A DNA stretch of 53,154 bases from CAYZJV01 sp964482325 (GCA_964482325.1 CAYZXD010000015.1:1-53154), one strand, 5' to 3'; shown: positions 1-9,560, counted from the first letter of the stretch. A program made the numbers and translations. Notes: generated from the sequence alone by a model not told the origin.

Positions 1-236
1 AAAGGGAACTGAACTGATGGTATTATGATTGAATAAGGGAAAAGGAAGCTTGACTTTTATCTATAAAAAGATGGTATCATGGAGAACAAAGATAACGACT
101 GTCACCCAATTTTGGGGCAGTGAGCACATATAGTGTTACTTGCTTTGGGGGCAGAGAGACTGAAATGTGTTACCCTATAGGGGTTCATATCATTACCCAC
201 CCAAAGAAAAGTAGCTTACTCCAGGAATGAAAAAAG
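1..236. other. Gene-free stretch downstream of a transposase remnant
   Basis: No convincing reading frame is visible here on either strand. It would be the position of the body of the IS1634-like transposase whose first residues lie at 237-497, but the frame stops at 237 and the sequence does not resume the transposase in another frame that I can recognise. I read it as scrambled insertion-sequence debris at the edge of the glycan island. Basis: direct reading, with the interpretation as inference. Confidence 0.35.
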
Positions 237-497
237 TCATTGACTTTCACAGACAGGGCCAGTCCCGGTGGTGAACAATTGGGGAACGATCTCACCGGTC
301 TCCTTGGCAATGTAGTTGGCAAGGTTCGACACCAATTGCTGGATGGTGGAAACATCAACAAGATCCTTGCGACCGAAGTTATAGACGACTTCAGTCTTGG
401 ACCGTTTGGTGTTCTTGTCATAATAATTCTGACAGAGTTGGAGGTATTCTACCGGGCCGTCGGCCTTTGTGTTTGCTTTGGTTGTTCGCAAGTACAT
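237..497 (-). pseudogene. IS1634-family transposase, N-terminal fragment
   Basis: The 86 residues match the typical opening of IS1634/IS4-group transposases: a MYLRTT start, a block around residues 16-32 containing VEYLQLCQNYYD, and a VVYNFGR motif at about residues 38-44. Full-length members are roughly 500-600 residues and carry a DDE catalytic domain; none of it is present, so this cannot be a working transposase. It lies just beyond the 3' end of the glycan operon and marks past insertion activity at this edge of the island. The family assignment rests on a short stretch only. Confidence 0.6.
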
Positions 498-618
498 TGT
501 AACTAGTATTATAGTCTAACTATTCCAGTATTACAATACTAATTGCCTGCGGTTGTGGTGAATACTACCATTCCATTGTAACTATGAGTTTTCAGCTTTG
601 TGACTAGATGCAAACCTG

Positions 619-650
619 AAAACCTGCGTTCTAGGTGCCTAGAATGCAGG
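619..650 (-). terminator. Intrinsic terminator at the end of the glycan operon
   Basis: Positions 623-650 form a hairpin with a 13-bp stem (one G-T mismatch) around a 2-base centre (CCTGC..TTCTAGG pairing with CCTAGAA..GCAGG). Read on the minus strand it is followed directly by TTTTC. It sits about 95 bases beyond the stop codon of the sialyltransferase-like gene, as expected for the end of that transcription unit. The U-run is short, so efficiency is uncertain. Confidence 0.55.
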
Positions 651-744
651 TCACGACTTTTCTAGACCGATTTTTGTAGGCTCAACTGTCGAACGCCAGT
701 CAGTGAAGAATACCTATCCACTTGGAAAAAACATCCGGCAGCTT

Positions 745-1737
745 TCAAAAATAAAAGTTTTCCTGTATTACTTCTTGGGCTAATTCTAGGAATATCTTAT
801 CAAGCTCGTATCTCCTTACATGATCCTGGATATCGATAAAACAGATTTTGGGGAAATTTCGAAAATAGAGCGTGGCCGTTGAATAATGGGAAACCACCGT
901 TATCTGATTATTATTTCCTACAAGTTGCAGCAACAGCAATTCTGCGGGAACACTGGCAGGTATCGAATAATCATACCCATCGACATGATCACCCAGATTC
1001 TTAAGATGCGGATGCGGCTTAATAATTTTCAAATCGTAAGAATCCTTTTGCTGATCTATTGATTGAATATTCCAAGATGGAATATACACAAGAATGTTTT
1101 GGCTGGTAATCCCTTTTAGTTCTTCATCTAGGGGTTCAAAAAGATGCATAATTTCCGAAAAATGGTTAACGAAAGGTTTTTTGAATGTTGACCGCTGTTT
1201 AGTTTTTCGAAATTTCACTTGTTGAGCGTGAAAATCCTTTTTATAGATAATGATCTCACTCGTCCTCTTATTTCCCCCAAATTTAATTTCATTTCCTGAA
1301 AGTAATGCGTATATCCTGATCAGTGTATTCTTAATCATTCGATGTTCTTTCAGCAATGAATTAAAGTAAGTTCCAATCCCCTCTTCGTAAACATGGACCA
1401 CAACAGATGGGAGATGCCAAAGCAGTGATTCAAAATTGAGACCGTAGTCACTGTAGGTATAAATATCGCTTACCCGATCTCTATTCTTACGTATCCAAGC
1501 AAACGCCTGCTTTTCATTGGAAAAAAAATGAATATTTGTCCAGTCATGCTGCGATTGAATAAGTCTACGATAGAAATTTTCAGCATCCATAAAATTATCA
1601 ACCAGCAATAAAACCTTAGCACCGGATACTTCGATATTTGTTGCATTGACGTACTGTAAAATTTTAGTAACGATGAAACCCGATACCGGAGATTCTTGCC
1701 TAGTATCAAAATGATTGTAATCTTCCATTAGTTTCAT
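745..1737 (-). CDS. GT52/sialyltransferase-like glycosyltransferase (candidate nonulosonate transferase)
   Basis: About 330 residues. Three features recall bacterial sialyltransferases of the GT52 and polysialyltransferase group: an acidic HVYEEGIGTYF block in the middle, an IIKPHPH block (the KxHP motif), and a VSHYSTATLYF segment near the C-terminus in the position of the Ser/Ser-Thr nucleotide-binding motif. Such enzymes transfer a nonulosonic acid from its CMP-sugar, which fits the CMP-legionaminate genes immediately upstream in the same transcription unit. The ATG at 1737 is chosen over the TTG at 1749 because GGAG lies 6 bases before it. The acceptor sugar cannot be told from sequence, and the family call is from motifs only. 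Confidence 0.6.
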   Translation of the reverse strand: MKLMEDYNHFDTRQESPVSGFIVTKILQYVNATNIEVSGAKVLLLVDNFMDAENFYRRLIQSQHDWTNIHFFSNEKQAFAWIRKNRDRVSDIYTYSDYGLNFESLLWHLPSVVVHVYEEGIGTYFNSLLKEHRMIKNTLIRIYALLSGNEIKFGGNKRTSEIIIYKKDFHAQQVKFRKTKQRSTFKKPFVNHFSEIMHLFEPLDEELKGITSQNILVYIPSWNIQSIDQQKDSYDLKIIKPHPHLKNLGDHVDGYDYSIPASVPAELLLLQLVGNNNQITVVSHYSTATLYFRNFPKICFIDIQDHVRRYELDKIFLELAQEVIQENFYF

Positions 1738-1911
1738 GCTTAACTCCAACCCTATTCAATTATACGGCGCATACATGCATCCTACCATCATGTAATCCCA
1801 AGTGAATAGTAACATAAGCACATTTGTATACCTACTACTCTGGATCATCCCTCACGGTTTACAATTGTTCTTTCTCCGGTTCATTTAATCATGATAATAC
1901 TTATTACCGAA

Positions 1912-3015
1912 TTAACTGCGTTTCAGCATATCTCTCAGCTTATACAAAGGCCTCAGGATATAGCACATGGCATGTGGAAATCGGTACACCAAAGAAACCA
2001 CTATCCTGTAGAGTAATGATCGATCAGACAATAAGTATCTGTTTTTACGCCATAATGGGTAGTGACTGTGTATGAAGTCCTTCATCCGGGAAACAATAGC
2101 CCAGTCAACGGTATCATACCGCTTCAAGAAGGTAGTGTAGGTGTTATAAAAGTATCGCGTCATACAAATATACTCTAATCCTGCATGATAGGAAGAAGCA
2201 TCACGTTCTTGAACAAATACCTTCTGAAGCTGTTCTTCAATAAAGATCCTATCCATGTGATGTGGAGCGTTCATGATTAGGGTGGTAGATGAAAGATTCT
2301 GCCGATAATAGTAGAAAATATTGTCAATCAATACATATCGGTTTACAAATCGATAGATTGATGTAGACCAATAATTATCTTCAAATTTTACATGCTCGGG
2401 GAAAAACTGGTTATTATCAATTATGAGGGATTTCTTCCACAGTTTTGACCACACCCCACCCGTAGGATACACCATGAGTCTTTCTCTGCAAGTGTTGTCA
2501 AGTTGAGTTCCCTGCATCTCGTAAATTGCAGGATGCCAGGAAAGATAGGTCGAGAGTTCTTTTTTTGCATCTGAATCTTCATATATGGCTGCTGATTGTA
2601 CACACACAAAATCAACGTTGGTAGATTCTGCTTTTTCGTACATTCTTTTAAACATATCAGGATGCACAAAATCATCACCATCAACAAATCCAATCCATGG
2701 TGCACGAGCCACTTGAATACCTAAATTTCGGGCTCCTCCCTGGCAGAGATTTTCTTTTGAATCTATTACGACAATTTTTTCCGGATATTTTTTTTCATAA
2801 TCCCGCATGATTGTAATCGAGCTGTCTGGAGAAGCATCATTTACGAGGATTATCTCAATTTCATTTAGCGTTTGATTAACAAGACTGGTTATGCAGGTAT
2901 GAAGATACCGTTCTACATTGTATATAGGAACAATAACACTTACTTTCGGTTGTGTTTTATTCTTTATTTCGAAATCTATGGAACTGCCCCCCGAATGGGA
3001 TAACAACGTATTCAT
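1912..3015 (-). CDS. GT2-family glycosyltransferase
   Basis: The N-terminal domain has the GT-A fold signature: VSVIVPIYNVERYL, then VNDASPDSS, a QGGARNLGI block and the metal-binding FVDGDDF (DxD). A C-terminal region of about 150 residues is typical of polysaccharide GT2 enzymes that transfer from nucleotide sugars at the inner membrane. The frame opens at a TTG at 3036, overlapping the end of the cytidylyltransferase gene. The ATG at 3015 is preferred because an AGG sits about 10 bases upstream and the GT2 domain begins some 25 residues later. Donor and acceptor are unknown. It is probably co-translated with the CMP-legionaminate genes. Confidence 0.85.
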   Translation of the reverse strand: MNTLLSHSGGSSIDFEIKNKTQPKVSVIVPIYNVERYLHTCITSLVNQTLNEIEIILVNDASPDSSITIMRDYEKKYPEKIVVIDSKENLCQGGARNLGIQVARAPWIGFVDGDDFVHPDMFKRMYEKAESTNVDFVCVQSAAIYEDSDAKKELSTYLSWHPAIYEMQGTQLDNTCRERLMVYPTGGVWSKLWKKSLIIDNNQFFPEHVKFEDNYWSTSIYRFVNRYVLIDNIFYYYRQNLSSTTLIMNAPHHMDRIFIEEQLQKVFVQERDASSYHAGLEYICMTRYFYNTYTTFLKRYDTVDWAIVSRMKDFIHSHYPLWRKNRYLLSDRSLLYRIVVSLVYRFPHAMCYILRPLYKLRDMLKRS

Positions 3016-3029
3016 GAGTATACAACCTA

Positions 3030-3791
3030 TCACCAAGTACTAAGATTTTTAAATATATGACCATAGTCTGCATGATTCGCATAGAAATATTGGGCTATCA
3101 CCTGCATCAATAAAAAGTCTTCCTCACTGTCGATATCCAAAACACCGGTATCACGCATGGTGATTATTCCACAGGTTCCACTAAATATCAACTTCTCTGC
3201 TATTAAGAATGATGGCTCATAAGCATACAAGGAGGCATTCATATCAAAGATTTCCGGAGCTTCTTGACGTGTAGTGAAGGAAGATTGCAAAACACGTTCA
3301 AATCCGGTCTTGGTCTTCTTTACCATATTGAAATAAGGATTTCGACGGGAAGGTGTTACTGAAAATATCACATCAGTGAATGTATTAGCAATTTTTTCTT
3401 TTATCAGAAGCTCTATATCCTGAACGGTCCGTAACGGGGAAGTAATATCAAGGTCAACGACTATGGTATACTGCTTATTCATTTTGGATTCCATTTTCTT
3501 GAGACAGTCGGCAATCACTGCACTTTTCGGGACGGAATCCCCGCTAAGCGAAGGTTCTCGTTCAATAACGTGTATGAGAACTCTATCCTGTTGCAGTACC
3601 TGACGTATCAGCTCCTGACTATCGGTGTTCAATACGATATCAACATGGACCGCTGGATTATGTTTCATATAGAGTTCGATTGCAGATAGGGAGTAATATG
3701 CGAGTGGATATTCCAAAAAATTCCTCAGATTTTTATTCCTGAATCCTTTTGACCCTGCCCTTCCACAAAGAGTAAATAATATGCGTATCAC
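3030..3791 (-). CDS. legF: CMP-nonulosonate cytidylyltransferase (LegF/NeuA type)
   Basis: It activates the nonulosonic acid with CTP to give the CMP-sugar donor. The P-loop-like opening CGRAGSKGFRNKN (residues 9-21) is the signature of CMP-sialic/legionaminic acid synthetases, and DLDITSPLRT further on is the conserved central motif. At 253 residues it has the length of the short bacterial enzymes. The start is a GTG at 3791 preceded by GGGAG with 7-base spacing; it overlaps the preceding oxidoreductase stop by four bases. Context with legB, legC and ptmE points to legionaminate rather than N-acetylneuraminate, but substrate choice cannot be proven from sequence. Confidence 0.85.
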   Translation of the reverse strand: MIRILFTLCGRAGSKGFRNKNLRNFLEYPLAYYSLSAIELYMKHNPAVHVDIVLNTDSQELIRQVLQQDRVLIHVIEREPSLSGDSVPKSAVIADCLKKMESKMNKQYTIVVDLDITSPLRTVQDIELLIKEKIANTFTDVIFSVTPSRRNPYFNMVKKTKTGFERVLQSSFTTRQEAPEIFDMNASLYAYEPSFLIAEKLIFSGTCGIITMRDTGVLDIDSEEDFLLMQVIAQYFYANHADYGHIFKNLSTW

Positions 3792-4738
3792 GATATCACT
3801 CCCATAGCTAAGTTTACGGTTTTGAGTGCACGTGAAACTGAATTGTCATTAGGAACTTTCCCCTCAAGAATGTCGAAAAAATGATCTAATTCAGCTCGTT
3901 GATAGTCATCCCGTTCCTCAGTAAAATCATAGGTAAAAGGTACGTTATTTTTACGTATTTCATTGTTAAGCAGATCTATGCTGATGAAATCACTGTCAGT
4001 ATACAACTCAATCATTCTACGTGGTATGTGTGAAAAGTAATCTAGATGAAGCTCTAAGAGCAGGTTTTTATACTGGGCAATATAGACTGCAATATCCTCA
4101 CTATCTATCTCCAAGCTCGAATACTTTCCAGAAAGATAATCAATTTTTTCAGGGAATCCAAAAAGATAGGTAAGATAATCCCATTCGTGAATCAGGTCGA
4201 GTGAAACCCCACCCCCTTCCGATTTATGGGCACTGTAAATAGTCCTATAATCGACATCAGGTCTCCATGAAGGAAGATAACTGGAACAGATCACTCTGGC
4301 ACTGATCACATCATGGAGGAATTCTTGTTTAACCAGATACTGGATGATCTGAGTATATCTAAGCGGACAAGCAATATAATAAGTGGAGCTGGGATTTAAA
4401 TTGAGTTCATCAATGGAAATTTGTGTATGGTGAAAAATCGGTTTTTCTATAAACATGTGCTTTGTATGCGACACAAATTTTTTTATCGTGGCGAAGTGTT
4501 TGTATGTGGGATTCGTAATAAAAATCACATCATAATCATGGGGGATAGTATCGTGAAGCGAATAAACTCGATGTATATGAGTATCGATTGTTTTTTCAAT
4601 TTCACTTTTCTGAGGGGGGCGGCTTCTTATCAGATCGATTTCTATGGAGGAATGTCGTTGAGCTGCTACAGAAGGAAGGTTTCGCAGATGTCGCTTACCA
4701 ATGGACCCAAGTCCTACTATACCAATTTTATAATGCAT
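3788..4738 (-). CDS. Gfo/Idh/MocA-family oxidoreductase A
   Basis: The N-terminus IGIVGLGSIGKRHL is a Rossmann dinucleotide-binding motif (GxGxxGxxH). The segment FIEKPI at about residues 96-101 is the EKP catalytic motif of the Gfo/Idh/MocA family. These enzymes oxidise or reduce sugar hydroxyls with NAD(P). The gene lies between neuC and the cytidylyltransferase with overlapping or near-touching ends. AGAGG precedes the ATG by 7 bases. It is not part of the standard seven-step CMP-legionaminate route, so it probably makes a modified nonulosonate or sugar side group. Its substrate is unknown. It is a paralogue of the next gene upstream. Confidence 0.8.
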   Translation of the reverse strand: MHYKIGIVGLGSIGKRHLRNLPSVAAQRHSSIEIDLIRSRPPQKSEIEKTIDTHIHRVYSLHDTIPHDYDVIFITNPTYKHFATIKKFVSHTKHMFIEKPIFHHTQISIDELNLNPSSTYYIACPLRYTQIIQYLVKQEFLHDVISARVICSSYLPSWRPDVDYRTIYSAHKSEGGGVSLDLIHEWDYLTYLFGFPEKIDYLSGKYSSLEIDSEDIAVYIAQYKNLLLELHLDYFSHIPRRMIELYTDSDFISIDLLNNEIRKNNVPFTYDFTEERDDYQRAELDHFFDILEGKVPNDNSVSRALKTVNLAMGVIS

Positions 4739-4740
4739 TC

Positions 4741-5712
4741 CTATGCCTCTATCGTGTCTATGAGTGACAGTATAATTTTATCCTTGACAAAATCATAAAC
4801 TGGAACGGTATGATGTTCAATTGCAGAAAAGAAGGCTTTAATTTCTTCCAGATAGGCATTTTCAACTATTTGCGGTGAATACGTTTCCTGATGATCAATA
4901 TGCTCATAAAGATTCACCGGAATGAGTGTCTTGGATTCGATTGCATATTCGCTGAGGCCAGTGGGGGTACCATCCCAAAACACATGAACGTGTTCACCAA
5001 AAACCTCAAAATTTCTTATTGGTTTTCTTGAAACAACATCAACCACGATTGAACCGATACATCCTGAACGATGTTTCACCATCAGCATGAAGAAGTCGGG
5101 ATAATTGAGCGGTAGACTACTGAGAGTCCCTCTATGAACAGTAACTTCGGTGATAGCTCCGAATACATTACTTAACCACGGCAATTCAATTGCCAGTATT
5201 TCTCTGCAGCCATTGGTTCGTTTATTACTCACAAAAAATTCAGTGTAATGCTCCCAAGGATGCCAATCGGGAAGATACTGTCCAACATGATAGGTATAAT
5301 TAACCCGTTTACCCTGAACGGCATTCCGAATGTAAGAGACTTCTTCCTTATAGAGAAAAGTAGAAGAGAGAAACAGCACTAAATCGCTTTCACTGGCTTT
5401 CTGTATGTGCTGGTCATAACCATCAGAGACAAGGTTTATCTCTGAGAATATGTGCCACCCCCGGTTAAGACAAACGGAGGTGATACCATTGTGTGAAGAA
5501 GGATCAGTACAGATAAAAGCACAGGTAATCGAAGTAGCAGGAGTAATTTCATCAAGTGACGAATACACAGCTATATCGAATTCATTTTTAGCCTGAATTT
5601 TTCGTTGTGGGTTACTATCCACCCCAAAAACCACGATAGATGGATCGAGTTTCTGGATTAAGCGGATTCTGCGTCTCCCCATGGATCCTAGACCGATTAC
5701 TAGTATGTTCAT
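4741..5712 (-). CDS. Gfo/Idh/MocA-family oxidoreductase B
   Basis: It opens with NILVIGLGSMGRRRIRLI, a Rossmann GxGxxG fingerprint, followed by a conserved acidic residue after the second strand (VFGVDSN) that suggests NAD preference. At 323 residues it is of usual length. The place of the family's EKP motif is taken by FSEINLV, so the canonical catalytic lysine is missing or displaced, unlike in oxidoreductase A, which has FIEKPI. The pair could act together, for example one partner being regulatory or using another residue. It overlaps the neuC stop by four bases, indicating translational coupling. Confidence 0.75.
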   Translation of the reverse strand: MNILVIGLGSMGRRRIRLIQKLDPSIVVFGVDSNPQRKIQAKNEFDIAVYSSLDEITPATSITCAFICTDPSSHNGITSVCLNRGWHIFSEINLVSDGYDQHIQKASESDLVLFLSSTFLYKEEVSYIRNAVQGKRVNYTYHVGQYLPDWHPWEHYTEFFVSNKRTNGCREILAIELPWLSNVFGAITEVTVHRGTLSSLPLNYPDFFMLMVKHRSGCIGSIVVDVVSRKPIRNFEVFGEHVHVFWDGTPTGLSEYAIESKTLIPVNLYEHIDHQETYSPQIVENAYLEEIKAFFSAIEHHTVPVYDFVKDKIILSLIDTIEA

Positions 5713-6884
5713 CTATCCCATTCCTCATTATGGTAAAATGTCTTTTTCAGACTGGCAGGTGGATGCGAAAGAAAGTGTTTAATTTTGGAACAGATAAGCT
5801 CGGAAGAGTTACCTGTACCATAGGGATTCGTACAGCTCTCCGCTTTTTTCTGGGACCGTTCAGATAGCGCATAGGCAAGCTTTTCGGAAAAATCTTTTTC
5901 AGTAGGGTCACAATTTATAATACTTTCTGCCTGGATTCTCCCCTTCTGCCTGTCCCCGATATTGATAGTAGGCACGTGAAGACTGGGGACTTCGATTATT
6001 CCACTTGAAGAGTTTCCAATCACTACGCTACTGTGAGCAACTGCGGAAAGATATTTCTGTGTTCCCAAGGAAGTAAAGACTGCAGCATTACTCTGTTTAT
6101 CCACATAGGCATCAATCATGCTATTTATAACCCTACCCCCTTCATCGGCATTTGCTTTGGTAAAAACCAGAGATAAATTCTGCTGGCGTTCCAGGACTTT
6201 CAGAATAGCGCTAAATTGCTCTTCAGCACTTTGATATTCCAGCGTTACCGGATGATACGTAATCACCGCGTATGGGATATTCAATGATAAACCGAGAGCT
6301 AATTCGAGTTCTGCCTTTGAGAGTAGCGGTTCACGAAGAACATTCTCGACACCAAGAGACCCCACGTTGTATACACGGTCAGGAGATTCTCCTAGTTGTA
6401 TTATTCGTTTCCTATAATCGTCAGTACTTGCAAAATGTATGTAGCTCAACTTGGTGATGGCATGTCTGAAAGATTCATCTAAAGCCCCTTCCGTAGTTTC
6501 TCCACCATATAGATGGGCAATAGGAATTCTTTCATTTGCTGCAGCGCAGCATACTGCAAGTGCTTCATATCGATCCCCAAGCACAACAAGCAAATCCGGC
6601 CTTCGTTCAGAAAAATAATCTGCGAAACAGATCATGGCAATTCCCATAGTTTTTGAGATCGACGCAGGAGTATCTGAACTCAGCATGATATCTATTTTTC
6701 GATCTATCTGTACGCCATCCTGTTCAATTTCTTGATAAGTCAATCCAAATTCATGAGAAAGGTGTGCCCCCGTAACTACCACTCGCACCTCTATGGTTTT
6801 ATCTTGTAGTAGCCGTTTAATTACCGGACGCAACAACCCATATTCAGCTCGAGTTGCAGTAAGAAAAGTAATTACTTTTTTCAT
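5709..6884 (-). CDS. legG: UDP/GDP-sugar 2-epimerase, hydrolysing (NeuC/LegG type)
   Basis: The protein starts MKKVITFLTATRAEYGLL and contains VVLGDRYEAL, both hallmarks of the NeuC branch of the 2-epimerase family (GT-B fold). In legionaminate synthesis it removes the nucleotide and inverts C2 to give 2,4-diacetamido-2,4,6-trideoxymannose. The C-terminal NSSSGIIEVPSL and GDRQKGR motifs are also present. The ATG at 6884 overlaps the neuB TGA in an ATGA arrangement, which I take as the true start rather than the GTG at 6896. Discrimination between sialic and legionaminic acid substrate comes from the neighbours. Confidence 0.88.
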   Translation of the reverse strand: MKKVITFLTATRAEYGLLRPVIKRLLQDKTIEVRVVVTGAHLSHEFGLTYQEIEQDGVQIDRKIDIMLSSDTPASISKTMGIAMICFADYFSERRPDLLVVLGDRYEALAVCCAAANERIPIAHLYGGETTEGALDESFRHAITKLSYIHFASTDDYRKRIIQLGESPDRVYNVGSLGVENVLREPLLSKAELELALGLSLNIPYAVITYHPVTLEYQSAEEQFSAILKVLERQQNLSLVFTKANADEGGRVINSMIDAYVDKQSNAAVFTSLGTQKYLSAVAHSSVVIGNSSSGIIEVPSLHVPTINIGDRQKGRIQAESIINCDPTEKDFSEKLAYALSERSQKKAESCTNPYGTGNSSELICSKIKHFLSHPPASLKKTFYHNEEWDR

Positions 6885-7876
6885 AGTTCTATACACTCGT
6901 CCTTTTCATAATTTCTTTTGGCCGTTTTCCCAATAATTTCATTCCATTGCATAGGGCTCAATCCATTTCCCGGACGTTTCACGGTAACATTATCTGAAGT
7001 GAATACGGTACCTTCACGGATATCTAACTTTGCAACAATACTTTTTCTTACTATGGCTATGTTAGGTATCTCAGAAGCACTCGGTTTTTTCTGGCCATCC
7101 CCCATCGCTATTTCTATATTTCGTATGGCTCTAATCATTTCTTTCAGTTCACCGGGTTCTATACTGGCAATATGATCCGGTCCTTTCATATTTCGGTCTA
7201 ACGTGAAATGTTTCTCAACAATGGCAGCTCCAAGTGCAACTGCTGCAAGAGGTATTTCAATGCCTCGGGTATGATCAGAATAGCCGGTAGGCAAATGGAA
7301 TTCATGCTGTAACGTCAGCATTGCCGTTAAATTCACTTCATCGTAGGGAGCTGGATACTCTGTAGTACAATGTAAAAGTGTTATGGCTGTTGCACCATGA
7401 GTTTTAAGTATATTTAGTGCATCACGCACTTCGTCAAGCGTGCTCATACCTGTTGATAACACTATGGGTTTATGAGTCTGGGCAATACTCACTAGATAGG
7501 GATAGTTGGTGATTTCACCTGATGGAATTTTCCAGAATGGCATATCCAGGGTATTCAGAAACGCGATACTTTCCATGTCGAAAGGTGTAGATAAAAACAT
7601 AATCCCTTGTTCTTTGCAGTAATCCGATATATTGATGAATTCATCATAAGAGAGTTCGAGTTGCTTGAGCATGGTAAATTGATTTTCTTGCACCTGCCCT
7701 TGTTTTTTTTGATAGGAGGCTTTTACTGCATGCTGAGTTACTAATGTCTCTGCTTTAAAGGTTTGAAATTTTATACAATCTGCACCAGCATCTTTGGCCG
7801 CACGTACCAGCTGTTTTGCAATGAGCAAATTCCCATTGTGATTTACTCCAGCTTCAGCAATGATTAAACAACTCAC
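6881..7876 (-). CDS. legI: Nonulosonic acid synthase (NeuB/LegI type)
   Basis: It condenses the 6-carbon sugar with phosphoenolpyruvate to form the nine-carbon acid. The N-terminal TIM barrel carries AEAGVNHNGN (residues 7-16), IKFQTF, GYSDHT and EKHFTLDR, all conserved in NeuB. Residues from about 275 to the end form the SAF antifreeze-like domain (VAKLDIREGTVFTSDNV, then GNGLSP). Its 331 residues are usual. The start is a GTG at 7876 inside the end of the acetyltransferase gene (23-base overlap), with AAGG upstream. Confidence 0.92.
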   Translation of the reverse strand: MSCLIIAEAGVNHNGNLLIAKQLVRAAKDAGADCIKFQTFKAETLVTQHAVKASYQKKQGQVQENQFTMLKQLELSYDEFINISDYCKEQGIMFLSTPFDMESIAFLNTLDMPFWKIPSGEITNYPYLVSIAQTHKPIVLSTGMSTLDEVRDALNILKTHGATAITLLHCTTEYPAPYDEVNLTAMLTLQHEFHLPTGYSDHTRGIEIPLAAVALGAAIVEKHFTLDRNMKGPDHIASIEPGELKEMIRAIRNIEIAMGDGQKKPSASEIPNIAIVRKSIVAKLDIREGTVFTSDNVTVKRPGNGLSPMQWNEIIGKTAKRNYEKDECIEL

Positions 7877-8516
7877 GATTTTTTATTACCTTACAAGGAT
7901 TCCCATAGGCAATGACTCCATCGGGGATATCATGAAGCACCACGCTTCCCATCCCGATGATAACATCGTTACCAATGGAAACCTGTTGACGAATGACACT
8001 ATGTGCACCCACATGGGTATTATTCCCCACATGAACATCTCCACAGAGAACAGTTCCTGGAGCAATATGAGAAAAGGATCCCACATGACAATCATGGTCA
8101 ATTACTGCAGAAGAGTTGATAATGGCACAATCCTCTACGGCAGTCCCAATATTAAGTACCGCATGTTTCCCAATAAATATGCCACGACCTAATTGAATAT
8201 GGGGACTCACCTGTGCCCCAGGATCTAAAATGTTCGGAATCATGAATCCAATATTCTCGACAAGATCGAATAGATTTCTCCTGACTACAATATTACCAAT
8301 GCTTCCGAGTGAAACAAATGCGTAGGTATATCCTTGTTCAAATAATGTCAGCACATCCCTATCACGCCCTACGATGGGCACGGTGAGAATCGAAGCCTTT
8401 TCCACATCTTGTTTTTCAACAATACCTATTGCTGAATACGTGTGCAATTGCAAAAGAGTATCAATGATAGACTTGCAATGGCCCCCTCCCCCAAGAAGTA
8501 ATAATTTCCTATTCAC
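7854..8516 (-). CDS. legH: Sugar O/N-acyltransferase of the NeuD/PglD family (LegH candidate)
   Basis: The N-terminal LLLGGGGHCKSIIDTL is the UDP-sugar-binding Rossmann-like part typical of PglD/NeuD. From about residue 95 it becomes a left-handed beta-helix built of hexapeptide repeats (for example VSPHIQLGRGIFIGKHAVLN), with the catalytic His probably in SAVIDHDCHVG. In the legionaminate pathway this enzyme N-acetylates the 4-amino sugar using acetyl-CoA. The start is GTG with GAGG 10 bases upstream, overlapping the ptmE stop by eight bases. An O-acetyltransferase role on the finished nonulosonate is the main alternative. Confidence 0.85.
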   Translation of the reverse strand: MNRKLLLLGGGGHCKSIIDTLLQLHTYSAIGIVEKQDVEKASILTVPIVGRDRDVLTLFEQGYTYAFVSLGSIGNIVVRRNLFDLVENIGFMIPNILDPGAQVSPHIQLGRGIFIGKHAVLNIGTAVEDCAIINSSAVIDHDCHVGSFSHIAPGTVLCGDVHVGNNTHVGAHSVIRQQVSIGNDVIIGMGSVVLHDIPDGVIAYGNPCKVIKNRELFNHC

Positions 8517-9558
8517 TTGATTCTAACCTCATTCGCATCTTCTCCAGCTCTTCCAATTGTCCCATATCCATCCAGGCTTTTTCGCTTACCGGGTACACTC
8601 CAACATTTCTCCCCGCACTACGATATTTGTCCATAATTTCAGGAAAGCTGATAGATTCACCTTCATTCAAGGACTCAATAACTTCAGGTTCAACCACATA
8701 CAATCCCGTATTGGTGAGGAAAGAGAATTTAGGTTTTTCGGAGAAGCTCTCTATCTGACCACCAGTTGACATGTTCACTACCCCATATGGTATCACTACA
8801 TGTTTAGCAGCACATACCATAGTAATGACATTCTGATCCTGTTTATGCTGTCTGTAGATGCTGGAATAATCTGCATTTATCAAAATGTCACAGTTTGAAA
8901 AAAAGAATGTCCCATCAATCTTTCCTTTCAGCAGTGATAACCCTCCTCCTGTGCCCAGCGGAGAGTCTTCATCGACAAAATGCATGTTGTTACAACCCGG
9001 TTCGTCAGCATAATAGGCTTTTATAAGGTTTTTCTTATGATTTACAATGATATGAAAATCGTGTACGCCATAACGTGCGAATTTCTCCATAATCAGGGAT
9101 AAAATGGGAGTATCCCCAATGGGGATTAACGGTTTAGGAAGAATTTTTGTATAGGGATACAGGCGAGTGCCAAAACCTCCTGCATTGATTACTACCGGGA
9201 GATCCAAGTGGGTTTCTCTCACAAATTCCACATCATCTGCAAAGATGATTGACTCAATGATTCCCTGCTCATCAACGAGTGGTAGCGCAATCAGGGAATA
9301 GGTTTTCATGATGCTTTTTGCAGTACTACGGTTCTCAACCGTTACATACTTGGGATCATAAGTTGCACACTTCTTCACAGGATCATCTAGCCGGCCATTG
9401 TGCACAAGATACCTTCGGATATCACCATCAGTAAGGACTGCCAGTAATTTCCCTTCAGGCGCAATAAGAAGAATACGCTTTGCAGTTGCGTCCAATTGCT
9501 CCATCGCTCGACGAATCGAACTTTCTTCGGAAATGAACAGATCTTCTAAAAACTCCAT
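8509..9558 (-). CDS. ptmE: CBS-domain sugar-1-phosphate nucleotidyltransferase (PtmE type)
   Basis: Residues 1 to about 118 form a CBS pair (AVLTDGDIRRYL and ALPLVDEQGI are recognisable). Residues from about 122 are a nucleotidyltransferase with INAGGFGTRL, the LPKPLIPIGDTP signature and an FFFSNCDILI metal-binding site. In Campylobacter PtmE makes GDP-glucosamine at the start of CMP-legionaminate synthesis, and the same domain order here supports the GDP-linked route. The C-terminal EKAWMDMGQ matches the family. The ends are three bases from legC and overlap neuD. Confidence 0.88.
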   Translation of the reverse strand: MEFLEDLFISEESSIRRAMEQLDATAKRILLIAPEGKLLAVLTDGDIRRYLVHNGRLDDPVKKCATYDPKYVTVENRSTAKSIMKTYSLIALPLVDEQGIIESIIFADDVEFVRETHLDLPVVINAGGFGTRLYPYTKILPKPLIPIGDTPILSLIMEKFARYGVHDFHIIVNHKKNLIKAYYADEPGCNNMHFVDEDSPLGTGGGLSLLKGKIDGTFFFSNCDILINADYSSIYRQHKQDQNVITMVCAAKHVVIPYGVVNMSTGGQIESFSEKPKFSFLTNTGLYVVEPEVIESLNEGESISFPEIMDKYRSAGRNVGVYPVSEKAWMDMGQLEELEKMRMRLESSE

Positions 9559-9560
9559 AG

